This document shows, piece after piece, positions 49,032 through 57,840 of a stretch of 63,225 bases of DNA. Each line of letters opens with the position of its first letter. Position 1 is the stretch's first letter. A program made the translations under genes and the position numbers. Under the pieces are notes generated by a model that worked only from the letters and a program-made list of their open reading frames with translations, made no database searches and had not been told where the DNA came from. The stretch is from Vibrio ordalii ATCC 33509 (GTDB lineage Bacteria > Pseudomonadota > Gammaproteobacteria > Enterobacterales > Vibrionaceae): assembly GCA_000257205.1 (NCBI GenBank), contig AEZC01000192.1, positions 1 to 63,225 of the forward strand. The letters run 5' to 3'.

Positions 49032-50282
49032 TTAGCGACGTGATAAGTAATTGGCTTTGCCAACCCACTTGTAACTGGTCAACTCTTCTAAGCCCATCGG
49101 CCCGCGAGCGTGCAATTTTTGGGTCGAAACGGCCACTTCAGCGCCTAAACCAAATTGAGCCCCATCGGTAAAACGCGTCGAAGCATTGACATACACTGCA
49201 GCAGAGCCCGCGGAATTAATAAACAGCTCTGCATTAAATAGGTCATTTGTCATGATCGCATCCGAATGGCTTGCATTGTGTTCACGCATATGTTCAATCG
49301 CTTGCTGCACGTCATCGACCACTTTGACGCCCAAAGTGTAACTTAGCCATTCGGTGTCAAAATCGCCCTCAACGGCCTCTCTCAACTGTCTTGCATGACT
49401 CATGCAGGCTTGGGCTTTTGGCTCGACAACGAAGGTCACTTGATCATTAAGTCGTAGCACCAGTTTTGCCAAAAATTCACTGGCAATCGCTTGATGAACC
49501 AGCAAAGTATCCAGTGCGTTGCACGCAGAAGGGCGCTGAATTTTGGCGTTTTCAATTACCTCGACTGATTTATCCAGATCCGCCGATTGGTCAACAAAAA
49601 TATGGCTAATGCCAAAACCACCAATAATCACCGGAATCGTGCTGTTTTCTTTGCACATTTTATGTAGGCTAGCGCCGCCGCGCGGAATGATCATATCAAC
49701 ATATTCATCCAGCTTGAGCAGCTGTGAAACCAGTTCGCGATCCGGTTTTTCAATATACTGCACCGCAGCCGCTGGTAGTTGTGCTTTTTCTAGCGCCGAT
49801 TGAATAACGTTGACTAGCGCCATATTGGAGAAAAAGGTCTCTTTCCCTCCCCGTAAAATACTGGCGTTACCCGTTTTTAAACACAATGCCGCAATATCAA
49901 TGGTTACATTCGGACGCGCTTCATAAATAACGCCCACCACACCTAACGGTACTCGGCGGCGAGACAATGACAATCCGTTTTCAAGCACTCGGCTATCGAT
50001 TTCACTACCGACAGGGTCATTGAGATTAATCACATTACGCACGTCATTAGCAATGGCTTGCAGGCGCGATTCATTGAGCAATAGGCGATCAAGCATGGCA
50101 TCGTTCAACCCTGCTTGGCGGGCCAGTTCGATATCTTGAGCATTCGCTTTTAAAATCGCGGCGCTCTGCGCCTCCAGTTCATCGGCAATGATCGCTAATG
50201 CATTGTTTTTTTGTGTCGTTGAAACGGTAGCGAGCTGGAAAGCGGCCTGTTTGGCGGCTTTACCCATTATGGTTAAATCCAC
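49032..50282 (-). CDS. proA: Glutamate-5-semialdehyde dehydrogenase
   Basis: ProA reduces glutamyl phosphate to glutamate semialdehyde, the second step of proline synthesis. The 416-residue protein is an aldehyde-dehydrogenase-fold enzyme with catalytic Cys in [14 protein letters not shown] and cofactor motifs [11 protein letters not shown] and PRGGASLH. The start is GTG at 50282, with AGGA seven bases upstream; an ATG five codons later is possible. It follows proB by 13 bases. Confidence 0.96.
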   Translation of the reverse strand: MDLTIMGKAAKQAAFQLATVSTTQKNNALAIIADELEAQSAAILKANAQDIELARQAGLNDAMLDRLLLNESRLQAIANDVRNVINLNDPVGSEIDSRVLENGLSLSRRRVPLGVVGVIYEARPNVTIDIAALCLKTGNASILRGGKETFFSNMALVNVIQSALEKAQLPAAAVQYIEKPDRELVSQLLKLDEYVDMIIPRGGASLHKMCKENSTIPVIIGGFGISHIFVDQSADLDKSVEVIENAKIQRPSACNALDTLLVHQAIASEFLAKLVLRLNDQVTFVVEPKAQACMSHARQLREAVEGDFDTEWLSYTLGVKVVDDVQQAIEHMREHNASHSDAIMTNDLFNAELFINSAGSAAVYVNASTRFTDGAQFGLGAEVAVSTQKLHARGPMGLEELTSYKWVGKANYLSRR

Positions 50283-50295
50283 TTTCTTTTCCTTA

Positions 50296-51435
50296 CTATT
50301 CTTGGATCACAACAAGATCATCGCGATGAATGACTTCTGAGCCATAATCGTAACCTAAAATGCCTCCGATATCTTTACTGTGTTTGCCCGCGATTTTGGC
50401 TAAGTCTTGGCTGGAATAAGCGGCGATGCCACGGGCAATTAATACGCCTTCTTTATCGGTTACTCGCGCCACTTCACCACGTGCAAAAGTACCACTGACA
50501 TTCACTACCCCTTTCGCTAATAAGCTACTGCCATTAGCGACTACAGCGTTGACGGCTCCGCCATCAATGACAATGTCACCGGAAGCGGCAGGACCCGCTA
50601 AAATCCAGCGTTTGCGGTTTTCTAACGCTTCGGTACATGGCAAGAAACGGGTGCCTTGTGGCGCATCACTTAAAGAGTCAAAAATAACGTTGCTGGCACG
50701 CCCTGCGGCGATAATGACTTCAATCCCTGCACGACGAGCAATATCAGCGGCCTGAAGCTTAGTTGCCATACCTCCGGTACCAAGCTTAGTACCACTACCC
50801 CCAGCGATTTTACGCAAGGTATCATCAATGGTTTTGACTTCTTTAATCAATTCAGCGTTAGGATCTTTACGCGGGTCCGCGGTGAAGAGTCCTTTTTGGT
50901 CAGTGAGCAGCAGCAGTTTATCGGCGCCACATAAGATACCGACCAAGGCTGACAAATTGTCGTTGTCGCCCACTTTGATTTCACTGGTTGCCACGGCATC
51001 ATTTTCGTTGACCACAGGAATAATATCGTGCTCGACCAAAGCATTAATGGTATCTCGCGCATTCAAAAAACGCTCACGATCTTCTAGATCGGCCCGAGTC
51101 AGCAACATTTGACCGATTTTAATCCCGTAAATAGCAAAAAGAGATTCCCATGCTTGAATCAGTTGACTCTGCCCAACCGCAGCAAGCAACTGTTTGCTAG
51201 CCATTGCGTTGGGGAGTGCGGGGTAACCTAAGTGCTCTCGACCAGCGGCAATTGCGCCCGACGATACAATCACCACTGAGTGGCCTTGCTTTTTCAGTTC
51301 AGCACATTGGCGGACAAGCTCAACCATATGAGCTCTATCTAACGCCAAAGTACCACCGGTTAATACACTGGTTCCTAGCTTCACAACGATTGTTTGAAGT
51401 TGCACCGCTTTTCCGCTTTGTTGATTCGTTGTCAT
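50296..51435 (-). CDS. proB: Glutamate 5-kinase
   Basis: ProB phosphorylates glutamate and is feedback-inhibited by proline. The 379-residue protein has an amino-acid-kinase domain ([47 protein letters not shown]) and a C-terminal PUA domain. The frame opens at a GTG at 51459, but the ATG at 51435 fits the family and has AGAAG nearby. proB and proA form one operon. Confidence 0.96.
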   Translation of the reverse strand: MTTNQQSGKAVQLQTIVVKLGTSVLTGGTLALDRAHMVELVRQCAELKKQGHSVVIVSSGAIAAGREHLGYPALPNAMASKQLLAAVGQSQLIQAWESLFAIYGIKIGQMLLTRADLEDRERFLNARDTINALVEHDIIPVVNENDAVATSEIKVGDNDNLSALVGILCGADKLLLLTDQKGLFTADPRKDPNAELIKEVKTIDDTLRKIAGGSGTKLGTGGMATKLQAADIARRAGIEVIIAAGRASNVIFDSLSDAPQGTRFLPCTEALENRKRWILAGPAASGDIVIDGGAVNAVVANGSSLLAKGVVNVSGTFARGEVARVTDKEGVLIARGIAAYSSQDLAKIAGKHSKDIGGILGYDYGSEVIHRDDLVVIQE

Positions 51436-51504
51436 GATTTCTTCTGAAATGGAAAACACATAAGAGCTGATGTTTTAGCAATCAAAGCAATAATTCACAA
51501 GTAG

Positions 51505-51528
51505 AAAAGGTGCTAAAAAGCACCTTTT
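51505..51528. terminator. Terminator between crl and proB
   Basis: AAAAGGTGCT-AAAA-AGCACCTTTT, a perfect stem downstream of crl on the minus strand, separates it from proBA. Confidence 0.85.
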
Positions 51529-51557
51529 TCATCACGAGGGTAAGGGGATAACGAAAA

Positions 51558-51947
51558 TCAGACGAATTCAGCGGAATCTTGTGCAATCTCAACACTCAAT
51601 TCAAAGCGCTCATAGAGACTCGCTACCAGTTTGGCATGAAACTCTTCTTGGGTACGTTTGACTTCAGAAAACACGGATTTAGGAATTGCGTCAGCATCCC
51701 ACGCGCCAGCTAAGTTGTAACGTCCTGTATGATACTTAGCCTCAAACCCTGATTCTTTCTTAGTAAGTTCCAGCCACCAGCCCCAAAACTCTCGTTTTTC
51801 TGGGGATTTTTTGTCATTAACGCAAGACGCAAGGCAATCAAATAAGTAGTGATCCTCACGACATTGGCCTTCTCGTAAATAAGGTCCAATAGCTTTTAAA
51901 GCAGACAATAAGCGATAATGAGTCGGGCTGTGGGTCATTTCTGACAT
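51558..51947 (-). CDS. crl: Sigma S-binding transcription activator Crl
   Basis: Crl helps sigma S join core RNA polymerase, raising stationary-phase expression. The 129-residue protein has the Crl core: THYRLLSALKAIGPYLREGQ, the GWWLEL segment with conserved Trp residues and the WDADAIPKSVFSEVKRTQEEFH region. I start at 51947, with GGAG seven bases upstream. Located between frsA and proBA, the same neighbourhood as in E. coli. Confidence 0.95.
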   Translation of the reverse strand: MSEMTHSPTHYRLLSALKAIGPYLREGQCREDHYLFDCLASCVNDKKSPEKREFWGWWLELTKKESGFEAKYHTGRYNLAGAWDADAIPKSVFSEVKRTQEEFHAKLVASLYERFELSVEIAQDSAEFV

Positions 51948-52047
51948 ATTGACTCTCCATTTCAATGTTAAGAACGATCATTATTTTTATTAATCATATG
52001 CTTGTTACCGCATACCAATATCATGCTTAACTAATTTAGTAGAAAAG

Positions 52048-53295
52048 TCACCTAAATAGCTCATCTTCTAACCACTTTATCGCTAAATCGAGGGATTGCT
52101 CATATCCTTGTGTAATTGTTTTGCTTTTTATCTGTTTTGCTTTGCCATATTCACTAAAAATTGCAACTAATTGATTATCCGAATAGGGTGAAATGGGATC
52201 GCCTTCTAATCCTAAAGCTAAGATTGGAACCTTTGTGCGCCGACTGGTTAGAAAACCTTGCACTTTCAGTGACCACGCCCGCATCAACCCAGCGAGACTA
52301 TTAATATCAACGACTTCTTTACCTAAACGAGAAGCCAGTACGTCGATGTACATTTTAGGCATTTTTTTCAATTTTTCTGGCGAGGCCAAAATATCGTGGA
52401 TAGGTGCACCTAATGAAACACAAGCCTTGATTTTATCTTGCTCTAGAAAAGAGAGCCTGATCATAGCGTTACCACCAAATCGAAATCCAACAAGCCCCAC
52501 TTTTCGATGATCAACCCAAGGTAAGCTTTCCAGTTCATTGAGTACCGCTTGGTGCAGGCATGAGGAGTCTTCGGTTAAAGGCCAATGGGAGCTATGACCG
52601 ACAGAGGGCATATCAATGGTTAACATCGCAATATCTCTAGGCGCGAGATAATCTCTAAACAAACGCCACATATCGGTCTGCAAACTGTCTAAACCAGCGC
52701 TAACCAAAACGACCGGATGAGGCCTATCGGTATTAGGTAAATGTAAATTAGCGACTATTTTTTTATTCTTATAGGGTACTTCAACCTGCTTAATCACATA
52801 ACGAGTCAGCTTAGCCGCTTCATTGTAAGCGCTGTTTGACAGTATCTGTGCCTGTAAGGATAAATTATCGTTTTTTAGATGTGGATAGCCAGCAATGCTA
52901 AAGCAGAGCGACGCGGAAAAAAGTTCATTGGCCGCCTCTTCATCTTGTTTGCCATTAGCGCGCTTTTGGTGACGCATACCTAGTTTGATCCACTCGTATG
53001 CCCAGTTGCCACTGTGATAACCCATAACCGTATCGAGCCAATCCGCTTCGGTTCGCGAATGTTTCGAAGAGGCAATGCGTGCGAAAACTTCTTCTTGTTC
53101 TACTGGGTCAACACCTTGCCATATCCACTGTAAACGCCTAAGGTTTCGATACCAAACGTACCCTTCTTGCTGTTTTTTTAGGTCCAAAATTTCTTGGCTA
53201 CTTGGCATATAGCGAATCAATGCCGAAGTTTCTTGAGCTTGCTTGTGTTTCTGAAATAATTTTTCAGAAAGATTTTGGCTATTAGATTCAGACAT
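52048..53295 (-). CDS. frsA: Fermentation-respiration switch protein FrsA
   Basis: FrsA (YafA) binds unphosphorylated enzyme IIA-Glc and influences the balance of fermentation and respiration. The 415-residue protein has an N-terminal helical domain (to about 160) and an alpha/beta-hydrolase domain. Its elbow reads GFRFGG, with Arg where a hydrolase would have the nucleophilic Ser; V. vulnificus FrsA shows the same. Enzymatic claims for the family (cofactor-free pyruvate decarboxylase, esterase) are disputed. Start at 53295 (MSESNS), since the longer frame opens with TTG. The gpt terminator lies upstream. Confidence 0.94.
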   Translation of the reverse strand: MSESNSQNLSEKLFQKHKQAQETSALIRYMPSSQEILDLKKQQEGYVWYRNLRRLQWIWQGVDPVEQEEVFARIASSKHSRTEADWLDTVMGYHSGNWAYEWIKLGMRHQKRANGKQDEEAANELFSASLCFSIAGYPHLKNDNLSLQAQILSNSAYNEAAKLTRYVIKQVEVPYKNKKIVANLHLPNTDRPHPVVLVSAGLDSLQTDMWRLFRDYLAPRDIAMLTIDMPSVGHSSHWPLTEDSSCLHQAVLNELESLPWVDHRKVGLVGFRFGGNAMIRLSFLEQDKIKACVSLGAPIHDILASPEKLKKMPKMYIDVLASRLGKEVVDINSLAGLMRAWSLKVQGFLTSRRTKVPILALGLEGDPISPYSDNQLVAIFSEYGKAKQIKSKTITQGYEQSLDLAIKWLEDELFR

Positions 53296-53332
53296 AAGTC
53301 GATTCAATTGAGAGCGGTGCTCTAATAGTAAT

Positions 53333-53359
53333 AAAAAAAATGGCCCGATAAAGGGCCAT
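53333..53359 (-). terminator. Terminator after gpt
   Basis: On the minus strand ATGGCCC-TTTATC-GGGCCAT is followed by eight T. It lies between gpt and frsA. Confidence 0.88.
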
Positions 53360-53384
53360 TCTCAAATAAACGCAAAGAAAACCA

Positions 53385-53849
53385 TTACTTTTGCTTACGG
53401 TTAATCGGTTCTGCGTACTGAATCGTCATATCCCATGGCTGTTCAATCCAGGTATCTTGAGCAATATCGACAACGTAATCATCTAACAAGCTGACTCCAG
53501 AAGGCTTCGCACACACCGCAATCAATTTCGCTTTAGGATACATTTCACGTAGCTTACGTGCGGTATCACCACTATCAACCAAATCTTCAACAATTAAGAA
53601 ACCTTCGCCGTCACCTTCAGGTGCTTTGATCACTGTCATGTCACGCTGGTGATCATGATCGTAACTTGAAATGCAAATCGTATCGACATGGCGAATACCT
53701 AATTCACGCGCCAATATGGCACCAGGAACCAGACCACCACGGCTCACAGCCCAAATACCTTTCCATTGCTCTGCAGGCATCTGTTTTTCTGCCAATTGAC
53801 GGCAGTAAGTCTGCATATTGTCCCAAGTGATAACGAATTTATTACTCAT
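53385..53849 (-). CDS. gpt: Xanthine-guanine phosphoribosyltransferase
   Basis: Gpt converts xanthine and guanine (hypoxanthine weakly) to nucleotides with PRPP. The 154-residue protein has [13 protein letters not shown], the PRPP loop [15 protein letters not shown] near residue 90 and the C-terminal WDMTIQY region. It lies 39 bases after a purine permease gene on the same strand; together they look like a purine-uptake-and-salvage operon. Confidence 0.97.
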   Translation of the reverse strand: MSNKFVITWDNMQTYCRQLAEKQMPAEQWKGIWAVSRGGLVPGAILARELGIRHVDTICISSYDHDHQRDMTVIKAPEGDGEGFLIVEDLVDSGDTARKLREMYPKAKLIAVCAKPSGVSLLDDYVVDIAQDTWIEQPWDMTIQYAEPINRKQK

Positions 53850-53888
53850 TGTTGTAAACCTAATTATTTAAATAATCTGTGTCGTTCA

Positions 53889-55184
53889 TTACATTGCAGA
53901 GGCGATATATTTAAAGATGAAGATGGCTGACATTACCCACACACTCATCGATACACTGCGCCCTTTGCCACTAAATAGTTTGATAGCCGCATAAGCAATG
54001 AAACCAAGAGAAATACCTTCTGCGATAGAGAATGTCAGCGGCATTAATAAACAGGTAACGACGACAGGAGCCGCTTCTGTTAAATCGCGCCAATCAATAC
54101 TGACCAAACCAGAAAGCATCAAAATTGCCACGTAAAATAATGCACCAGACGTAGCGTACGCAGGGATCATTCCAGCTAATGGCGAGAAGAATAATGCAAG
54201 TAAGAACAAAATGCCAACAACCACTGCAGTCAGCCCTGTGCGCCCGCCAGCAGCAACACCCGCCACACTTTCAATGTAAGAGGTTGTGTTTGATGTACCT
54301 AGCAGGGCACCGACTGACGTAGCAGTAGAATCGGCAAGCAATGCTTTATTTAGACGTGGAATTTTACCATCTTTACCAATCAAATCTGCTTTTTGCGCCA
54401 CGCCAACTAAGGTGCCAGCCGTGTCAAATAGATCGACAAACAGAAACGCAAACACCACTGAGATCATACCCACTTCAAAAACGGCGGAGAAATCAAGCTG
54501 CAAAAAAGTTGGCGCAATACTTGGTGGTGCCGACATAATGCCATGCCACTGAACGTCACCAAACACTAAACCAAGGCCAGTAACCGCAAGAATCGCGATC
54601 ATTACGGCACCCTTTAAACCACGATGAACCAAAGCAATCGTCAGGAAGAAACCTATCGCACCGAGTACAGCAGGAAGAGAAGTAATTGCGCCGACAGAAA
54701 CCAAAGTTGCAGGGTTATCAACCACAATGCCTGCATTCTTCAGGGCAATAAAGGCAAGAAAAAGTCCAATACCGGCCGAGATCCCCGTTCGTAATGACAT
54801 CGGAATCGAACCGATGATCCACTCACGGATTTTAAAGATACTAAGAAAAATGAACAGCACACCAGAAACGAATACCGCCGCCAGCGCAACTTGCCATGTA
54901 TATCCCATACCGAGCACAACGGCGTAAGTAAAAAATGCGTTTAACCCCATACCAGGAGCCTGCGCAATTGGGTAGTTGGCGACAAAGCCCATGATGAAAC
55001 AGCCAATAGCCGCCGCAAGACACGTAGCAACAAATACTGCACCACGGTCCATGCCGGCATCCGCTAAAATCGCAGGGTTAACAAAGATAATGTATGCCAT
55101 CGTGAGAAATGTCGTCATTCCTGCGATAACCTCAGTGCGCACGTTTGTACCATATTCACTGAGTTTAAATAGCCTTTCGAGCAT
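53889..55184 (-). CDS. Purine permease, NCS2 family (AzgA-like, COG2252)
   Basis: The 431-residue membrane protein has 12-14 hydrophobic segments. AzgA-type motifs are present: EVIAGMTTFLTMAYIIFVNP at the start, APGMGLNAFFTYAV, LFVDLFDTAGTLVGVA and LLGTSNTTSYIESVAGVAAGGRTG. Homologues take up adenine, or guanine and hypoxanthine, with protons; the substrate cannot be decided from the sequence, though gpt next door favours guanine/hypoxanthine/xanthine. AGGA lies eight bases before the ATG, and a PurR-type box is just upstream. Confidence 0.9.
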   Translation of the reverse strand: MLERLFKLSEYGTNVRTEVIAGMTTFLTMAYIIFVNPAILADAGMDRGAVFVATCLAAAIGCFIMGFVANYPIAQAPGMGLNAFFTYAVVLGMGYTWQVALAAVFVSGVLFIFLSIFKIREWIIGSIPMSLRTGISAGIGLFLAFIALKNAGIVVDNPATLVSVGAITSLPAVLGAIGFFLTIALVHRGLKGAVMIAILAVTGLGLVFGDVQWHGIMSAPPSIAPTFLQLDFSAVFEVGMISVVFAFLFVDLFDTAGTLVGVAQKADLIGKDGKIPRLNKALLADSTATSVGALLGTSNTTSYIESVAGVAAGGRTGLTAVVVGILFLLALFFSPLAGMIPAYATSGALFYVAILMLSGLVSIDWRDLTEAAPVVVTCLLMPLTFSIAEGISLGFIAYAAIKLFSGKGRSVSMSVWVMSAIFIFKYIASAM

Positions 55185-55207
55185 GATCGAGTCCTATAAA
55201 GGGTAAA

Positions 55208-55223
55208 GAGTAAACGGTTGCGT
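55208..55223. promoter_or_regulatory. PurR-type operator of the purine permease-gpt unit
   Basis: On the minus strand ACGCAACCGTTTACTC matches 12 of 16 positions of the PurR consensus. It ends about 24 bases before the permease ATG. Confidence 0.6.
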
Positions 55224-55402
55224 AATCGATTGGCTGAGGATTATAGAGAGATCAGATCACAAATTCCAGATAGAATTAAGGCTGCAATATGCTTTTATTA
55301 ATAGCTTATGAACCTAGTCGCGCTTCATTTCTTCAAAAATAAAAAGCAGGCTTCAATATCGTCTTGTCACCGAGCTGTAAAGGAAGTGTGGAACATTGAG
55401 AT

Positions 55403-55430
55403 AAAAAAACGCCACCTCATCTGAGGTGGC
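55403..55430 (-). terminator. Terminator of the small-peptide gene
   Basis: On the minus strand GCCACCTC-AGAT-GAGGTGGC is followed by GTTTTTTTAT. It is GC-rich and strong, about 85 bases after the peptide stop codon, and too far from the permease promoter to serve another gene. Confidence 0.9.
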
Positions 55431-55515
55431 GGCGAATCATTTTAGCCAAACTGACTACAAAAAAATTCCAATATTTAGGGGGTGAACATACTGTTCAAGT
55501 AACATGCTTAAGGTC

Positions 55516-55602
55516 TTAATAACCAAAGCTTGTTGGGTAAGCAAAGTTGCCAGTGTAAACAGACTTGTTTGTCCAGAACATTGCAGATGGTAAACCTTTC
55601 AT
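55516..55602 (-). CDS. Unrecognised 28-residue aromatic-rich peptide
   Basis: The minus-strand ATG at 55602 is preceded by AAGGTGAT at good spacing and opens 28 codons ending in TAA. The peptide begins MKGLPSAMFW and ends YPTSFGY. Seven of 28 residues are aromatic (F9, W10, Y16, F20, Y22, F26, Y28). It has two Lys and no acidic residue. Codons are mostly those favoured in strongly expressed Vibrio genes (GGT, AAC, TTC, TAC). It has its own promoter, CRP- and FNR-type sites and a strong terminator. It shows no signal peptide or clear membrane helix. I do not recognise a family. Possible roles are a regulatory peptide, a modified-peptide precursor, or a peptide on a dual-function small RNA. Confidence 0.7.
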   Translation of the reverse strand: MKGLPSAMFWTNKSVYTGNFAYPTSFGY

Positions 55603-55612
55603 AACTATCACC

Positions 55613-55675
55613 TTATAAAATCAATTGAACATGAATTTGATTTCTCGGTTCCATGGAGGCGATAAACGGACTCAT
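55613..55675 (-). CDS. Possible 20-codon upstream ORF in the leader of the small-peptide gene
   Basis: ATG at 55675 opens 20 codons (beginning MSPFIASMEP) and stops with a TAA that overlaps the AAGGTG ribosome binding site of the 28-residue peptide. AAAGG lies directly against its ATG, which is too close for good initiation. It may be chance, or a translational control element. Confidence 0.25.
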   Translation of the reverse strand: MSPFIASMEPRNQIHVQLIL

Positions 55676-55714
55676 CCTTTGAGCATTTTTTCTTCGCTTT
55701 CGAAGTTGGTTACA

Positions 55715-55742
55715 AATATACCACTAAGAAATTAAATTACAA
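55715..55742 (-). promoter_or_regulatory. Predicted promoter of the small-peptide gene
   Basis: On the minus strand TTGTAA and TATATT are 16 bases apart, giving a start near 55708 and a roughly 105-base leader that opens with the hairpin CTTCG-AAAG-CGAAG (55692-55705). Confidence 0.55.
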
Positions 55743-55749
55743 TATTGAG

Positions 55750-55765
55750 CGTGACAAAAATCACA
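55750..55765. promoter_or_regulatory. CRP-type site
   Basis: TGTGATTTTTGTCACG (minus strand) matches TGTGA-N6-TCACA except for the last base. It is centred about 50 bases before the predicted start. Confidence 0.7.
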
Positions 55766-55778
55766 TAACTTTATTTTA

Positions 55779-55792
55779 ATGATCTACATCAA
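55779..55792. promoter_or_regulatory. FNR-type site
   Basis: TTGATGTAGATCAT (minus strand) matches TTGAT-N4-ATCAA except for the last base, 28 bases upstream of the CRP-type site. Confidence 0.65.
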
Positions 55793-55801
55793 TAGATACA
55801 G

Positions 55802-55814
55802 GTAATTAAATTAC
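55802..55814. promoter_or_regulatory. 13-mer palindrome, ArcA-box-like, repeated at 55728-55740
   Basis: GTAATTAAATTAC is a perfect palindrome around its central base. GAAATTAAATTAC (55728-55740) differs at one base. They lie 74 bp apart, about seven helical turns, on either side of the CRP- and FNR-type sites. The core resembles the ArcA motif GTTAATTAA. Confidence 0.45.
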
Positions 55815-56071
55815 ACAAATATCAGCAAAAAATGATTCTTAGATGGTAAGGGGAAGAATCTCATCGCCGATTGTGTCATCTCTTTTATACGCTCCAGTCG
55901 ATTTAATGTGACACCAACAAAACAATTCTCAAGCGGTGAGGCTACTCGCTGATTGTCGGGAGTGGTATGCTGTCCACCACTACAAGTCATGCTCAGATCT
56001 AGTCGATATCGCTACCAAAGAAACATTTCGCCTGTTTATGATCTGGCAAGCTCGAATAAAAGGAGTATTCC

Positions 56072-57544
56072 GTGTCTGAGTTCTATTCTGAAATCAGTAA
56101 ATTGTCATCGGCACCCGTATGGCAATTTTTCGATAAAATCTGTTCCATTCCTCACCCGTCTAAGCATGAAGAAGCCTTAGCCCAACACATCATCCAGTGG
56201 GCGACAGAGCAGGGTTTAGCGGTACGCCGAGATCCAACCGGCAACGTTTTCATAAAAAAACCAGCGACAGTTGGAATGGAACATAAGAAAGGTGTGGTTC
56301 TACAAGCTCATATTGATATGGTGCCGCAAAAAAACGAAGACACGCAGCACGACTTTGCTAAGGACCCTATCCAACCGTACATCGATGGCGAATGGGTAAC
56401 CGCCAAAGGAACCACTTTAGGTGCCGATAACGGCATGGGTATGGCAGCATGTTTGGCTGTTCTCGCGTCAAAAGAGCTCAAGCACGGTCCTATTGAGGTG
56501 TTACTGACGATTGATGAAGAAGCGGGTATGACTGGTGCTTTCGGCCTTGAAGCGGGTTGGTTAGAAGGAGAGATCCTGCTCAATACTGATTCAGAGCAAG
56601 AGGGCGAAGTGTATATGGGCTGCGCTGGTGGTATTGATGGTGCAATGACTTTTCATATCCAACGACAAGCCATGCCAGTCGGTTACATAACGCGTCAATT
56701 GACTTTAAAAGGATTAAAAGGAGGTCACTCAGGGTGTGATATTCATACCGGCCGAGGGAATGCCAATAAGCTGCTGGCTCGCTTTCTTGCTGGTCACGCA
56801 CAAGAGCTTGATTTACGTTTGATCGAGTTTCGCGGTGGTAGCTTGCGTAACGCCATTCCTCGAGAAGCCTTTGTCACTGTGGCCATTCCTGCAGAAAATG
56901 TAGTGAAACTGGATAAACTATTTAGTGCCTACACCCTGCTCGTGAAAGAAGAGCTTGGACGCGTGGAAACGGGAATCGTCACCTTCAACAACCCACAAGA
57001 GAATGCGAAAAACGTCTTCGCTCTTGTTGATCAACAACGTTTTATTGCCGCATTAAACACATGTCCAAACGGTGTGATACGGATGAGCGATGAAATTGAA
57101 GGCGTGGTTGAAACCTCATTGAATGTCGGTGTGATTACCACACAAGAAAACTCTGTGACTGTGTTATGCCTTATTCGTTCTCTGATTGATTCAGGTCGCC
57201 AACAGGTTGAAAGCATGCTCAAATCCGTTGCTGAGCTAGCGAATGCGGAAATTGCCTTTACTGGTGCTTATCCGGGCTGGAAACCAGATGCCGATTCAGA
57301 GATCATGGCTGTTTTCAGAGACATGTACCAAGGTATTTACGGTCATAAACCGAATATCATGGTTATCCATGCTGGCCTAGAATGTGGTCTTTTCAAAAAA
57401 CCTTACCCAGATATGGATATGGTTTCATTTGGCCCAACCATTAAATTCCCTCACTCACCGGATGAGAAAGTTAAGATCGACACAGTCGACCTTTTCTGGG
57501 AGCAAATGGTTGCCTTACTAGAGCACATTCCAGCCAAAGCTTAA
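56072..57544 (+). CDS. pepD: Cytosol non-specific dipeptidase (aminoacyl-histidine dipeptidase)
   Basis: PepD hydrolyses Xaa-His and many other dipeptides. The 490-residue M20 metallopeptidase has QAHIDMVPQ (metal ligand His80, Asp82), LGADNGMG, the catalytic pair in IDEEAGMTGA and a dimerisation/lid domain with GLKGGHSGCDIHTGRGN. The start is GTG with AAAGGAG upstream. In V. cholerae-like genomes pepD lies beside the purine permease and gpt, as here. Confidence 0.96.
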   Translation: MSEFYSEISKLSSAPVWQFFDKICSIPHPSKHEEALAQHIIQWATEQGLAVRRDPTGNVFIKKPATVGMEHKKGVVLQAHIDMVPQKNEDTQHDFAKDPIQPYIDGEWVTAKGTTLGADNGMGMAACLAVLASKELKHGPIEVLLTIDEEAGMTGAFGLEAGWLEGEILLNTDSEQEGEVYMGCAGGIDGAMTFHIQRQAMPVGYITRQLTLKGLKGGHSGCDIHTGRGNANKLLARFLAGHAQELDLRLIEFRGGSLRNAIPREAFVTVAIPAENVVKLDKLFSAYTLLVKEELGRVETGIVTFNNPQENAKNVFALVDQQRFIAALNTCPNGVIRMSDEIEGVVETSLNVGVITTQENSVTVLCLIRSLIDSGRQQVESMLKSVAELANAEIAFTGAYPGWKPDADSEIMAVFRDMYQGIYGHKPNIMVIHAGLECGLFKKPYPDMDMVSFGPTIKFPHSPDEKVKIDTVDLFWEQMVALLEHIPAKA

Positions 57545-57840
57545 CACCTACTCGGATGTCGAATTCCTTAGCCATTTTTTAATAGCAAGTAGATGAATAT
57601 CTTGCTTTAGCAAGGGAATTCGGCCTCCACTTCGACATCTTTTCTATCAATTAATTTTATCGATAAGGCAAATTAATTTCATTAGCGCACATTTTTTGTG
57701 ACTGCTAGAGTTCGCCCCCTTGAAGTTCCTAGAGTTATTCACCACACTCTCTTCAAGCGATAACACCATTTAAAAGTTGTATCGGGGATGCGGCTACTCC
57801 TTAGCGGCGTCTTACATTCTCCAAAAATATTGAAACTGCG
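57545..57840. other. Gap between pepD and the RimK cluster
   Basis: The first 100 bases form a nested inverted repeat, listed separately. The rest (57650-57840) must contain the promoter of the RimK cluster; a possible extended -10 (TGCTAGAGT, near 57702-57710) lacks a clear -35. Confidence 0.5.
57555..57639. repeat. Nested inverted repeat after pepD
   Basis: GATGTCGAA (57555-57563) pairs with TTCGACATC (57631-57639). Inside, CGAATTCCTT can pair with AAGGGAATTCG with one bulge, and AGCAAG with CTTGCT. It may be a pepD terminator (TTTTC follows) or a small palindromic element. Confidence 0.55.

Larger units (their letters stand above)
55224..56071. other. Long intergenic region holding an unannotated small transcription unit
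   Basis: The non-coding part of the 887-base gap before pepD contains the permease upstream region (to about 55400), the small-peptide unit (about 55403-55815) and the pepD upstream region. The last includes a 7-bp inverted repeat GATTCTT/AAGAATC at 55833-55859 and a possible extended -10 (TGGTATGCT, 55963-55971) for pepD. Confidence 0.6.

Noticed and set aside
52048..53295. FrsA as a cofactor-independent pyruvate decarboxylase
   Set aside because: This activity is disputed in the literature, and the elbow here is GFRFGG without a nucleophilic Ser; I keep only the neutral name.
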